This document shows positions 39,878 through 48,350 of a stretch of DNA of 64,000 nt, piece after piece. This stretch comes from Polymorphobacter megasporae (GTDB lineage Bacteria > Pseudomonadota > Alphaproteobacteria > Sphingomonadales > Sphingomonadaceae), in NCBI RefSeq assembly GCF_018982885.2, contig NZ_CP081849.1, positions 248,001-312,000 of the forward strand, given 5' to 3'. The notes beneath the pieces are model-generated. The model saw nothing but the letters and a program-made list of their open reading frames with translations. It was not told where the DNA came from and did not search any database. Position 1 is the first letter of the stretch; every line of letters starts with the position of its first letter. Position numbers and translations under genes: made by a program.

Positions 39878-40111
39878 TTAGTGCCGCGTTAGAGCTCCGA
39901 TCGGTAAGCTAGCGACGACATCACCGTCCTCGTCGACGATTTCCAAAACACTCCCCGAAAGCTTCAAGGCGTGGTCGGCATGGCGGAGTTTATGCCTTGC
40001 TAATGTGAAGCGCCCGATCGCGATCGCATCGGTGATGTCGCCGAACTCTGCTTCCCCGCCGTTCAAATGCGTGGCATCGCCTGTACGTACCTGAAAACTA
40101 TATCGAGCCAT
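39878..40111 (-). CDS. small DUF6894-like protein
   Basis: 77 residues. MARYSFQVRTGDATHL and LKLSGSVLEIVDEDGDVVAS fit the short DUF6894-type proteins frequent in alphaproteobacteria (usual start MPRYFFHV). They are cytoplasmic, with no known function, and often present in several copies. It stands alone, starting near the BON-protein region on the other strand. There is no strong ribosome site. Confidence 0.72.
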   Translation of the reverse strand: MARYSFQVRTGDATHLNGGEAEFGDITDAIAIGRFTLARHKLRHADHALKLSGSVLEIVDEDGDVVASLPIGALTRH

Positions 40112-40433
40112 TGAGTGCCCCTCGATGATTAACCGTAACGCTCATCCTGTCTGATCGGTATGGCTCGGGTACACCACTAACCCCCTGATGGAGCCGCGAC
40201 GTTGGGCCCCTGCGGCACCTGCACCGCCGTAGAAAGGTATGGCGTCAGCCATCGGAGGTTACGCAGACAGAGCAAAACGACTGGAGTATGACGCTGCAAT
40301 TTGCTCACGCTCACTTCCGCACCGGCGACTGAAGTTGCCTGTGGGTAGATTCCGAGGGTACCACCTCTTCTCCGGAAGGCGCTCTCTCGCAGTGCAGCTC
40401 CCCGTACCAGGCGAGCGATGCAGGAGACGTGCG
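40112..40433. other. non-coding gap between divergent genes
   Basis: 322 bases between the DUF6894-like gene and the BON gene. I see no gene, repeat or clear promoter. An open frame extends the BON gene backward to 40239 but has the composition of random sequence and the ribosome site lies only before 40434. Confidence 0.45.
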
Positions 40434-41084
40434 ATGATGAGCGACACGCTATTGCGCGACACTGTCCAGATTGAGCTTGGCTGGGAGCCGCGGCTTGATG
40501 CCGGCAATATCGGTGTGACCGCCAAGTCGGGCGTCGTTACGCTTACCGGCAACGTCCCCAGCTACGCCGAAAAATATGCTGCCGAAATCGCGACGCGGCG
40601 GGTCAAGGGTGTCAAGGCCGTCGCCGAGGAACTCGAAGTCCATCTTCCATTTTCGGTCAAGCGCGACGATCGGGATATCGCATCTGCGATCGTCAACCGC
40701 TTCGCCTGGGACACGCAGGTACCGCATGACCGCGTCAAGGCGACAGTCGAGAAAGGTCGGGTCGTGCTGACCGGTCAGGTCGATTGGCAGTTTCAGAACG
40801 AATCGGCCAAAGATCACGTTCGCTATCTCTTCGGGGTCGTCGGCGTCTCCAATCAGCTGACATTGAAGCCGCGGGTCGAGACCGAGCACGTGAGTGATGA
40901 TATCGATCATGCCTTGGGCCGGTCGTGGTTCTTCGATCCGGAAACCATTCATGTCACCGCCGAAGGTGGTAAAGTCCGATTGACTGGGACTGCGCGCACG
41001 CCGCACGACCGGATGCTTGCCGGATCGACAGCATGGGCCGCACCAGGGGCCACCTCGGTCGAGAATGATATCGTCGTCGTCTGA
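40434..41084 (+). CDS. BON-domain protein with three domains
   Basis: 216 residues. Three BON domains in a row: IGVTAKSGVVTLTGNVPSYA, then VKATVEKGRVVLTGQVDWQF, then IHVTAEGGKVRLTGTARTPH. BON domains bind lipid or link to the outer membrane, as in OsmY and related stress proteins. This copy has no signal peptide, so it would be cytoplasmic, as with the triple-BON stress proteins found beside universal stress and PRC-barrel genes. AGGAG lies seven bases before the start (ATG at 40434 followed by ATG at 40437). A stress-response setting fits the decayed universal stress gene about 1.9 kb downstream. Confidence 0.85.
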   Translation: MMSDTLLRDTVQIELGWEPRLDAGNIGVTAKSGVVTLTGNVPSYAEKYAAEIATRRVKGVKAVAEELEVHLPFSVKRDDRDIASAIVNRFAWDTQVPHDRVKATVEKGRVVLTGQVDWQFQNESAKDHVRYLFGVVGVSNQLTLKPRVETEHVSDDIDHALGRSWFFDPETIHVTAEGGKVRLTGTARTPHDRMLAGSTAWAAPGATSVENDIVVV

Positions 41085-41139
41085 TCAAGCTTGCCCGCGC
41101 TCAAACTTTGGCGAGGGGTGGCAACACCAAGGAACGGTG

Positions 41140-41220
41140 ATGGGTCGCGTCCTTCTCGCGGTTATCGTGCTGTTGTTCGTAGGCGCCTTTGCGGCCGCCC
41201 ATGCCGTCTGGCGATATTGA
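41140..41220 (+). CDS. 26-residue membrane microprotein
   Basis: MGRVLLAVIVLLFVGAFAAA then HAVWRY, a single membrane helix with AAGGA six bases before the ATG. It starts 56 bases after the BON gene and overlaps the likely start of the next gene by about 20 bases. Short one-helix peptides of this kind often stabilise membrane complexes. Its existence rests on the ribosome site and hydrophobicity only. Confidence 0.45.
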   Translation: MGRVLLAVIVLLFVGAFAAAHAVWRY

Positions 41221-42580
41221 CCGCAAATTCCGATTGGACACCCAATTGACGAAGAGAAAGCGTCTGATCAACTCGGCGCTCGCGGCGGCGGCAGCAGCAA
41301 TGTTGCTCGGCGACCGCGCTGCTGCGGTTCCCAGTTTCGCGGCACAGACTGGCCAGCCGTGCCAATCGTGCCACGTCGGCGGCTTCGGCCCCCAGCTTAC
41401 CCAGTACGGTAGGGAGTTCAAGATCGGCGGGTACACGACGCGTGCCGTGCCGTGGAACGTCCCCCTTTCAGCCCAGGCGATCGGATCCTTTACGGCAACG
41501 CGCAAAGCGCAAGCTGCCCCGCCTACGCCGGACTTTCACACGAACAATAACCTCGCGCTCGACCAGATCGGCATTTTTCTCGGCGGCGGCATCGGCAATC
41601 ATTTCGGTGGACTCGCGCAGGCAACCTACAGCGGCACCAGTCACAAATGGTCGTGGGACAACACCGATCTTCGCGCGGTCGACCGCGTGACGATCGTCGG
41701 TACGCCGGTGGTGATCGGTGCGAGCCTTAACAACAATCCGGGCATCGACGACCCGTGGAATACGCTCCCCGGTTGGGGATATCCGTACTCAGGTTCGGCG
41801 TTGCTGCCGTCGCCGGCGACCGCGCCGCTATTTTCCGGTGGGTTGGGACAGAAGGTCGTTGGCTTGACCGCCTATGCGTGGATCGACGGTAAGGGCTATG
41901 TCGAGGGTGGCGGCTTCCGCACACCCAGCGTTGGCACGCTGCGCTGGCTCGGGTCCGATCCCTACTCTCCCGGCGACATCAATGGCATTGCCCCCTACGG
42001 TCGCATCGCCTACCAACAGCCGCTGGGCGCCGGCGACATCGAGGTTGGTGCGTTCGCGCTGCGTGCGAGCCTCTTCCCTAGCCGCGACCGCACGACCGGG
42101 AACACAGACCGCTACACCGACACTGGGATTGACGCGTCGTTCCAGCTACCCCGGGCGAACAGCGATGTCTTCTCGATCAACGCGCGTTATACGCACGAAG
42201 ACCAGCGGCTCGGCGCGTCACAGGCGCTCGGCAATGTCGGCAATAGCGGCGGTAACCTCGACGATTTCCGCATCGACGGCTCGTACTACTTCCGCCAGGC
42301 GCTTGGCGGCACAGTCCAGTTCTTCCAGACGACGGGGTCGAGCGACTTCGTTCATTACGGCGGCCGGACCGGACGACCCGACAGCGACGGCTTCGTCTTC
42401 CAGATCGACGGTACGCCGTTCGGCAACGACTCCCCGGTGGGCAGCTGGTTCAACGTCCGGCTCGGCGTTCAGTACACCGCCTACACCCGCTTCGATGGCG
42501 CGCGGATCAACTACGACGGCAGCGGCACCAATGCCGCCGATAACAACAGCTTGAGGATATTCGCATGGCTGGCCTTGTAA
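41201..42580 (+). CDS. exported mono-haem barrel-like protein
   Basis: About 459 residues. A signal peptide (LINSALAAAAAAMLLGDRAA) is followed by one c-type haem site CQSCH in TGQPCQSCHVGGFGPQL. Over 350 residues of alternating beta-rich sequence follow, like an outer-membrane barrel, ending FAWLAL. Relatives are usually annotated cytochrome c in sphingomonads. The start is unsure: ATG at 41189 or 41201, or TTG at 41246 right before the signal peptide. It overlaps the next cytochrome gene by 16 bases, so the two probably exchange electrons across the outer membrane or periplasm. Confidence 0.8.
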   Translation: MPSGDIDRKFRLDTQLTKRKRLINSALAAAAAAMLLGDRAAAVPSFAAQTGQPCQSCHVGGFGPQLTQYGREFKIGGYTTRAVPWNVPLSAQAIGSFTATRKAQAAPPTPDFHTNNNLALDQIGIFLGGGIGNHFGGLAQATYSGTSHKWSWDNTDLRAVDRVTIVGTPVVIGASLNNNPGIDDPWNTLPGWGYPYSGSALLPSPATAPLFSGGLGQKVVGLTAYAWIDGKGYVEGGGFRTPSVGTLRWLGSDPYSPGDINGIAPYGRIAYQQPLGAGDIEVGAFALRASLFPSRDRTTGNTDRYTDTGIDASFQLPRANSDVFSINARYTHEDQRLGASQALGNVGNSGGNLDDFRIDGSYYFRQALGGTVQFFQTTGSSDFVHYGGRTGRPDSDGFVFQIDGTPFGNDSPVGSWFNVRLGVQYTAYTRFDGARINYDGSGTNAADNNSLRIFAWLAL

Positions 42581-42939
42581 TCGCACGCGTCGTCATCCTC
42601 CTCGTGGGGCTCGCCGCAGCGTCACCATCGCTTGCCGATGCCGCGGCGGGACAAAAGGTGTTCCAAAGCCAATGCTCGACCTGTCATGCCGTGACGAGCG
42701 GCACGATGAAGATTGGGCCCAGCCTGTACGCCATTGTCGGCCGGGCCGCAGGGACGGAGACGGGGTATCGGTATAGCCCGGCGATGACAAAGTCGGGCCT
42801 GACTTGGACGTCGGCGGAGCTGCACACCTACCTCGCCGCACCGCGAAAGGCGGTACCAGGCACCAAGATGACCTACGCCGGGGTGAAGGATCCCGCCAAA
42901 CTTGACGATGTCGTCGCCTACCTGGAAACCGTGAAGTGA
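42565..42939 (+). CDS. class I cytochrome c (c550/c552 type)
   Basis: 124 residues. A signal peptide (VVILLVGLAAASPSLADA), a haem site CSTCH in SQCSTCHAVTSG, and the sixth ligand in PGTKMTYAGV, with LDDVVAYLETVK as the C-terminal helix. It is a soluble periplasmic electron carrier of ordinary length. It overlaps the upstream mono-haem barrel gene by 16 bases, which suggests a two-protein electron route. The nearest oxidase in the window is the bd type at 50.3 kb, which takes electrons from quinol and not from cytochrome c, so its partner lies elsewhere. Confidence 0.88.
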   Translation: MAGLVIARVVILLVGLAAASPSLADAAAGQKVFQSQCSTCHAVTSGTMKIGPSLYAIVGRAAGTETGYRYSPAMTKSGLTWTSAELHTYLAAPRKAVPGTKMTYAGVKDPAKLDDVVAYLETVK

Positions 42940-42951
42940 ACGGATCGGGCT

Positions 42952-43801
42952 ATGACCTATGCCACGGCGAGGGTGGTCGTCGAGCTTGGCCGTTCGAACG
43001 TGCGACTGCTCGCATTTGCTGCCGACCTCGCAACGCGAATGAGGCTCGGGATCATGGGCGTCGCCGCGTTTCAGCCAATGGCTGCGATATATGACCAATC
43101 GATGATCCTCGGTGATTATGGCAGGAGGATCGAGAAGAGCTCGAAACAAAGATCAAGACCGCCAAAGTTGAATTCGACGCATCACTGGATGGGCGCGGAA
43201 TTAAGCTCGACTGACATTCAATCGTCACAATCAGCTCACTCTGCGAGTACACTGTCGCGCGCGCCCGGGCCGCCGATGGCATCCTGCGCGCGACCGGCGG
43301 TGAACCGATGGTGGCCTCGCGCCGTGCCGGCGTCAGCGACATTGTCATACATGCGGGTCGACCGGTCTTGCTCGTACCGACGCATGTCCAGACGCTCGCG
43401 CTCGATCATTCGGTCATCGCTTGGAAAGATACCCGCGACGCGCGATCGCCGACGCGCTGCCGCTTCTGAAGCTGGCCCGGAACGTGACGATCGTCGAGAT
43501 CGCCAGTGCCGCCAAATTGAGCGCAGCGAAGCTGCGGCTCGAGGATCTCGTCGGCTGGCTTCGGCATCAACTGATCACTGCTACCGCCGCGCCGGTCCTC
43601 GTCATCGGCGACGATGCGACCCAGCTAGCGCAATTCATTGCTGAGGCAAAAGCGGATCCAACCGTGGCTGGAGCCTATGGTTACAGCCGAATGCGCCAAT
43701 GGGCACTGGGCGGAGTAACCCGCGACCTGCTCCTCGCGCCGCAGCAATGTGCGCTTGCTGTCGCACCAACCAATTGCGCGTCCGAAATAAAACTACTTTG
43801 A
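42952..43801 (+). pseudogene. universal stress protein, broken three times
   Basis: UspA-type sequence is readable across frames. MTYATARVVVELGRSNVRLL leads into FAADLATRMRLGIMGVAA; a frameshift near 43130 is followed by EELETKIKTAKVEFDAS and a TGA at 43210-43212 where tryptophan (TGG) is expected before HSIVTISSLCEYTVA. After GRPVLLVPTHVQTLALDHSV a second frameshift near 43440 leads to ALPLLKLARNVTIVEIA and the C-terminal domain. Two frameshifts plus a nonsense codon show a dead gene. The last part (43421 to 43801) could still be translated as a fragment. The stress context fits the BON gene upstream. Confidence 0.8.
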
Positions 43802-43937
43802 CAGATCCATAATTTATGCGCTGCGGATACGGCAATGCCAGTCGTGGCCAAGGCCAACGTGAACGCGATTAGCAAGTTGCGCATGATGGTATTTATAGCC
43901 CATCATTTCCAGTGGACGCGATCGGAGCGAATTTGCG

Positions 43938-45257
43938 ATGACGCCAAGTATAAAAAATGGCGGACCCCGATCTCACTCAGCGCCGGCGTTCGCTGCGACG
44001 TTATCGGCGACGCACGCCACAACGCTCTTGCGCACGTTGGGGCCGGGTCTTGTCACCGGCGCAGCCGACGACGATCCGAGCGGGATCGCGACATACAGCC
44101 AAGTCGGCGCGCAGTTCGGGTACGGCCTGGCGTGGACCATGCTGTTCAGTTTCCCGCTGCAGGCGGTGTTCCAGGAGGTCTGCGCGCGCATTGGCGCGGT
44201 GACCGGCGTCGGCATCGCCCATAACCTGCGGCGGCACTACCCTCTATGGCTGCTGCGGTCGGCGGTCCTGCTGCTGCTGATCGCCAACGTCATAAACCTC
44301 GGGGCCGATCTCGGGGCGATGGGTGCCGCTGCGCAGCTGCTGATCGGCGGGTCGGGCTTGCTCTACACGGTGCTGTTCGGGATAGCCTGCATCCTGCTCG
44401 AAACATTCCTCAGCTATGCACGCTACTCCCAAGTGCTGAAGTGGCTGACGCTGTCGTTGTTTGCCTATGTCGCGGTCGTATTTGCCGCGCACGTACACTG
44501 GAGCACAGCGCTATTTTATACGATGGTCCCGCATCTAACGTTCGACAGACCCCATGCTACAGCGCTGGTTGCGGTTCTCGGCACAACGATTAGCCCCTAT
44601 CTGTTTTTCTGGCAAAGCTCCCAGGAGGTCGAGGAAGGTCGACGCCGCCATGTTCAACCGTTGGGCCTCCGGCCTCGCACCGCTGCGGGCGAGCTTGCGC
44701 GCATCCGCACCGATACGGTCGTCGGCATGGGTGTCTCCAACCTCATCGCGCTGTTCATCATCCTGGCAACGGCCGCTACGCTGCACGCTGCCGGCATCAC
44801 CAATATTCAGACCTCGTCGCAAGCGGCCGAAGCCCTGCGCCCAATAGCAGGCCCGTTCACATTCTTCGTCTTTGCCGCCGGGATCATCGGCACCGGAATG
44901 CTCGCCGTTCCGGTCCTTGCGGGTTCAGCTGCCTATGCCGTCGCCGAAGTCTTCCATTGGAAAGGAGGCCTAGACAGCCGATTTTCGCAAGCTCGCGCTT
45001 TCTACGGGACGATCGCTGCGGCGACGCTGGCCGGGGTCGCGCTCAATTTTACAGCGCTCGATCCTATCAAGGCGCTCTACTGGGCAGCCGTTGTCAACGG
45101 CGTGCTCGCCGCGCCGCTGATGGTGGTCATCATGCTCATCGCGACCAAGCCTAAAATTATGGGGCAATTTATTCTTCCGCTATCGATGCGTGTCGTCGGT
45201 TGGCTAGCAACGTCGGTAATGGCAACTGCAACAATCGGACTTTTCTTGATAAATTGA
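43938..45257 (+). CDS. Nramp-family divalent metal transporter
   Basis: 439 residues, about eleven membrane segments. The first segment has GPGLVTGAADDDPSGIATYS with DPSG at 46-49 where classical Nramp proteins have DPGN. The sixth segment has TTISPYLFFWQSSQE; the usual MPH motif is absent. Those changes place it outside the classical Mn/Fe transporters, among the Nramp-related proteins for which magnesium or other cargo has been proposed. It is a proton or ion-coupled importer in the inner membrane. No metal operator is visible upstream. A cytoplasmic loop holds EEGRRRHVQPLGLR. Confidence 0.85.
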   Translation: MTPSIKNGGPRSHSAPAFAATLSATHATTLLRTLGPGLVTGAADDDPSGIATYSQVGAQFGYGLAWTMLFSFPLQAVFQEVCARIGAVTGVGIAHNLRRHYPLWLLRSAVLLLLIANVINLGADLGAMGAAAQLLIGGSGLLYTVLFGIACILLETFLSYARYSQVLKWLTLSLFAYVAVVFAAHVHWSTALFYTMVPHLTFDRPHATALVAVLGTTISPYLFFWQSSQEVEEGRRRHVQPLGLRPRTAAGELARIRTDTVVGMGVSNLIALFIILATAATLHAAGITNIQTSSQAAEALRPIAGPFTFFVFAAGIIGTGMLAVPVLAGSAAYAVAEVFHWKGGLDSRFSQARAFYGTIAAATLAGVALNFTALDPIKALYWAAVVNGVLAAPLMVVIMLIATKPKIMGQFILPLSMRVVGWLATSVMATATIGLFLIN

Positions 45258-45271
45258 AGTATCAGTTGTGA

Positions 45272-45415
45272 TTAACCTGGTCCCGGCGTCCACTCGCCTT
45301 CGGCCTTGAGCAGCGAGTTTGTCAGGATGACAAGCTTCCGCATGAGGGCTGTGATCGCAACCTTTAAGGACGGCAGCCGGTCGTCTTTGCGTCAGGCGAG
45401 CTGCGCATTTGCGGC
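45272..45415 (-). pseudogene. C-terminal remnant of an IS110-family transposase
   Basis: The reverse strand reads RKDDRLPSLKVAITALMRKL, then VILTNSLLKAEGEWTPGPG and a stop TAA at 45272-45274. That is the conserved end of IS110 transposases. A TGA stands just before the arginine, so even this piece is broken. The remnant is cut off by the left end of the IS5 element, which has no matching sequence on its far side. Confidence 0.65.
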
Positions 45416-45418
45416 TTA

Positions 45419-46349
45419 GAGCCTGAACGAAAAGTAGTTGAGCGATACCAGTAGGTTGTGATTCACCGTCGTTGTCGAGACGATAGGAGAAGAACTTGCC
45501 TTGGACTGATACCGCTCGCCGTCAGCATATGCGCAAGGGGGGGCGCTATCCAAGCGATTTACGGGATGCGGAATGGGCGTTGATCGAGCCGCTGTTTCCG
45601 GCAGCCCGCAGCGGCGGGCGTCGTCGCACGACCTGCCTTCGGGCGGTGATGGATGCGATCATGTATATTGCGTCGAGCGGTTGCGCCTGGCGGATGCTGC
45701 CCAAATGCTTTCCGGCGACGTCGACAGTGCGCGGCTATTTCTACAGCTGGCGGGATAGTGGGCTGCTGACGACAATCAACCACTTGCTGGTAATGGCAGC
45801 ACGCGAACAGGCCGGCCGCGAGGCCTCACCCAGTGCTGGCGTTATCGACAGCCAATCGGTCAAAACAACGGAAAGCGGCGGAATTTGCGGCTATGACGCC
45901 GGCAAGAAGGTGAAGGGCCGCAAACGCCATATCATCACCGATACCTGCGGCTTTCTGGTGTTTATCCTGGTCCATGCCGCCGACATTCAGGACCGCGACG
46001 GCGCTGTCGATGTCCTCAAAGCCATCCGTTTCCGTTTCCCGTTCCTGCGCCATGTGTTTGCCGATGGTGGCTATGCCGGTGACAAACTCAAGGCCGCGCT
46101 TGAAGGCCATGGCAGCTGGACCCTCGAAATCATCAAGCGCTCCGATACCGCCAAGGGCTTTGTGCTTTTGCCCCGCCGTTGGGTTGTCGAGCGGACCTTC
46201 GCGTGGCTGGGCCGCTGCCGACGTCTCGCCAAAGACTGGGAGCGATCCATCGAAAGCGCCACGGCATGGGCAACCATCGCCAGCATCCGAATGCTCACAC
46301 GCAGAATCGCAAGGCTCTCAACTCATTGATGTACTTTTGAATCGGGCTC
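45419..46349 (+). mobile_element. IS5-family insertion sequence, 931 bp, intact
   Basis: The ends GAGCCTGAACGAAAAGTA (left) and GAGCCCGATTCAAAAGTA (right, complement) form imperfect inverted repeats, 14 of 18 bases alike. A TTA target duplication lies at 45416-45418 and 46350-46352. One intact transposase gene fills it. Both ends and the gene appear functional, so it may still move. Confidence 0.88.
45496..46329 (+). CDS. IS5-family transposase
   Basis: 277 residues. The N-terminal DUF4096-like domain has LRDAEWALIEPLFPAARSGG and SGCAWRMLPKCFP. The DDE catalytic core shows AGVIDSQSVKTTESGG for the first aspartate, HVFADGGYAGDKL for the second, and RRWVVERTFAWLGRCRRLAK for the glutamate and helix. 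Intact for its family length. It lies inside imperfect ends with a TTA target duplication. The single-frame type needs no frameshift. It is the only complete transposase in the window. Confidence 0.93.
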   Translation: MPWTDTARRQHMRKGGRYPSDLRDAEWALIEPLFPAARSGGRRRTTCLRAVMDAIMYIASSGCAWRMLPKCFPATSTVRGYFYSWRDSGLLTTINHLLVMAAREQAGREASPSAGVIDSQSVKTTESGGICGYDAGKKVKGRKRHIITDTCGFLVFILVHAADIQDRDGAVDVLKAIRFRFPFLRHVFADGGYAGDKLKAALEGHGSWTLEIIKRSDTAKGFVLLPRRWVVERTFAWLGRCRRLAKDWERSIESATAWATIASIRMLTRRIARLSTH

Positions 46350-46516
46350 TTAGGCATGGTGGCTCGAAAGGATGTTCGTCAGTCTGATCGACTGCTCAAT
46401 TTGCTACGGACTTGTGTGTTATTATATCGACTTGGAGTCGGGAGTTAGATAAGATAAATTACACGTAAATCGTGTTAGGTAACGATATTTGATCAAACTT
46501 TGTGTCTAGGGTTGCC

Positions 46517-46951
46517 ATGCACTTTATTAGCATTACGAGATTAAGAATTCGATCGTTCCGTTTCCTACCCCGTTTCGCGATGGACTTCCTTGAAACTCGG
46601 AAACAGGTGAAAGGCTCAACCGGCTTCAAGGGCGGATCGCTTTTAGCTGATCGTTCCTGGACATTTTGGACTATGACGATGTGGGATAGCCAGCAAAGCA
46701 TGAAAAGCTATATGAATGTGGGTTCGCATCGGACAGCAATGCCGCGCCTTTTGGAATGGTGCGATGAGGCATCTGTCGTTCATTGGACCCAGTCGGAGGC
46801 TGATCTTCCATCGTGGATCGAGGCCGACAAGCACATGCGTAATGACGGACGCCCTTCGAAAGTTCGAAACCCCAGCCCACAGCACGCGACTATGACTTTT
46901 CGTGCACCACGTACGATCCTATCAGGGCCGATCAAACCGGAATCCCAATAG
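46517..46951 (+). CDS. DUF3291-like small protein
   Basis: 144 residues from the ATG at 46517, with AGGG five bases upstream. LLADRSWTFWTMTMWDSQQS, then MPRLLEWCDEASVVHWTQSE resemble DUF3291 or antibiotic-biosynthesis monooxygenase-like (dimeric alpha+beta barrel) proteins. The first 40 residues (FRFLPRFAMDFLETRKQVKG) pack the same fold. The C-terminal 40 residues are basic and disordered. The base composition is AT-richer than the neighbours and the upstream 160 bases are very AT-rich, a sign of recent transfer or of insertion-site DNA. Substrate unknown. Confidence 0.72.
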   Translation: MHFISITRLRIRSFRFLPRFAMDFLETRKQVKGSTGFKGGSLLADRSWTFWTMTMWDSQQSMKSYMNVGSHRTAMPRLLEWCDEASVVHWTQSEADLPSWIEADKHMRNDGRPSKVRNPSPQHATMTFRAPRTILSGPIKPESQ

Positions 46952-47275
46952 TACTGCTTTTGATAATCTTTGCCATGATAACGGATCCGCCACGCGCCTT
47001 TGTAGAGGGCGACCTTGCCGATCCTGAGTCGAGTCGCGGCCTCGAACTGAGCCCGCTGCCGATGTGCATCTGGAGTCGCTGCCGCTCAGGCCTAGCTGAG
47101 CGCAGCGACAAGAATTGCGGGGGCCGATTGCTGTCTGGCGTGTCTTAGCGCAGAGAACACATGACCAGCCATTTGTGACGGCATCGTACACCGACATTGA
47201 TGGATTTGGGTGAGACCTGCAGAGGCTTCGGTCCCATCACGCTGTCACCCACGAATTACCGGTCGGAGAATATGA
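46952..47275. other. non-coding gap with a long hairpin
   Basis: 324 bases. CGCTGCCGCTCAG at 47077-47089 pairs with CTGAGCGCAGCG at 47096-47107 with one bulged base and a six-base loop. Without a T-run it may be a terminator of the previous gene or an mRNA stem. No gene supported. The promoter of the next gene should lie after it. Confidence 0.4.
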
Positions 47276-47953
47276 ATGAATATCCTCGTCATCCTCACTT
47301 CACACCCCGATCTTGGCAATACGGGCAAGAAAACCGGGTTTTGGCTCGAAGAGCTGGCGGCACCCTATTATGTCTTCACGGACGCCGGGGCGGTGGTAAC
47401 GCTGGCCTCGCCGCGCGGTGGACAGCCGCCACTTGATCCCAAGAGCGCCGAGCCCGATGCCGCGACGGCGTCCACACGGCGGTTCAATGCCGATGCGATG
47501 GCAACAGCGGCGCTGGCCACGACCCACAAACTGGCCGACGTCACGATCGCCGACTATGACGCGGTGTTCTATCCCGGCGGTCATGGCCCGCTGTGGGATT
47601 TGACGAACGATCCGGTGTCGGTCGCGCTGATCGAAGGCATGCTTGCCGCTGGCAAGCCGGTGGCGGCCGTCTGCCACGCGCCAGGGGTACTTCGCGACGT
47701 CAAGAACCAGGACCGCACGTCGTTGATCGCGGGCAAGAACGTCACCGGCTTCACCGACACGGAGGAAGCTGCCGTCGGACTGACCGGCATTGTGCCATTT
47801 CTTGTGGAGGATATGCTAAAGGCGAAGGGCGGCCATTACACGAAAGCTGCCGATTGGGCGGTTCATGTGGTTGAGGACGGCCTGTTAATTACCGGTCAAA
47901 ACCCAGCATCGTCGGCCAAGGCTGCCGAGATGCTTCTGCGAAAAATCGGGTGA
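47276..47953 (+). CDS. DJ-1/PfpI family protein, glyoxalase III/Hsp31-like
   Basis: 225 residues. The class I glutamine-amidotransferase-like fold shows YDAVFYPGGHGPLWDL and the nucleophile elbow AAVCHAPGVLR with the cysteine near 132. The acidic partner is in GFWLEELAAPYYVF. Members of this branch convert methylglyoxal to lactate without glutathione, or repair glycated groups, and some act as chaperones. The insert DATASTRRFNADAMAT is typical of Hsp31-like members. Full length. It is transcribed alone. It might answer the same electrophile or redox signals as the TetR/epimerase pair downstream; that is inference. Confidence 0.88.
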   Translation: MNILVILTSHPDLGNTGKKTGFWLEELAAPYYVFTDAGAVVTLASPRGGQPPLDPKSAEPDAATASTRRFNADAMATAALATTHKLADVTIADYDAVFYPGGHGPLWDLTNDPVSVALIEGMLAAGKPVAAVCHAPGVLRDVKNQDRTSLIAGKNVTGFTDTEEAAVGLTGIVPFLVEDMLKAKGGHYTKAADWAVHVVEDGLLITGQNPASSAKAAEMLLRKIG

Positions 47954-48303
47954 AACGCAACAAATTATCTGGGGGGCGGCCGCGGCGAGGCGGCGCTCGA
48001 CTATAACGGCAAAATACTGCAAGCGGCCCGGCGCATCGCTCTACGGCTATCCAATCGCTTCGCCTCGTTTTTTTTCAACTAATCCAGGCCTCGGCGCGCG
48101 AAACGCCCTATGTCCTCGACGGGCCCGTCCACAACGATAGTTGGGAGGTGAGTAACAACGGACCAGAAAACATACATAAGGCAGTCCGCATTTTGGCTGC
48201 GCAGCTTCCGGAACGGCAAAAATTGGCGGCTTGTTGCGGGAATGGCTTTTGACCGCAGAGAATCATTAGTGGGTGTTCGTTCATCACAAACACCGCAGGA
48301 CGT
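47954..48303. other. non-coding gap
   Basis: 350 bases before the TetR operators. Near 47975-48080 a frame without a start reads GGRGEAALDYNGKILQAARR up to a TAA, possibly the tail of a lost gene. A T-rich run lies at 48068-48077. Nothing else is apparent. Confidence 0.35.
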
Positions 48304-48344
48304 TATAGCATCGCTATAGACTCCTTATATAGCAGTGCTATATA
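48304..48344. promoter_or_regulatory. paired TetR-type operators
   Basis: TATAGCATCGCTATA at 48304-48318 and TATAGCAGTGCTATA at 48328-48342, the second set within a perfect 19-base palindrome (48326-48344). They share arms and differ only in the centre, and their starts are 24 bases apart. They end six bases before the tetR-like start, so the regulator almost surely binds them and represses its own operon. Confidence 0.75.
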
Positions 48345-48350
48345 TGGTCG

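Noticed and set aside
46488-46497. FNR-type site TTTGATCAAA before the DUF3291-like gene
   Set aside because: The arms touch without the four-base centre of an FNR box, so it is just a short palindrome in AT-rich DNA.
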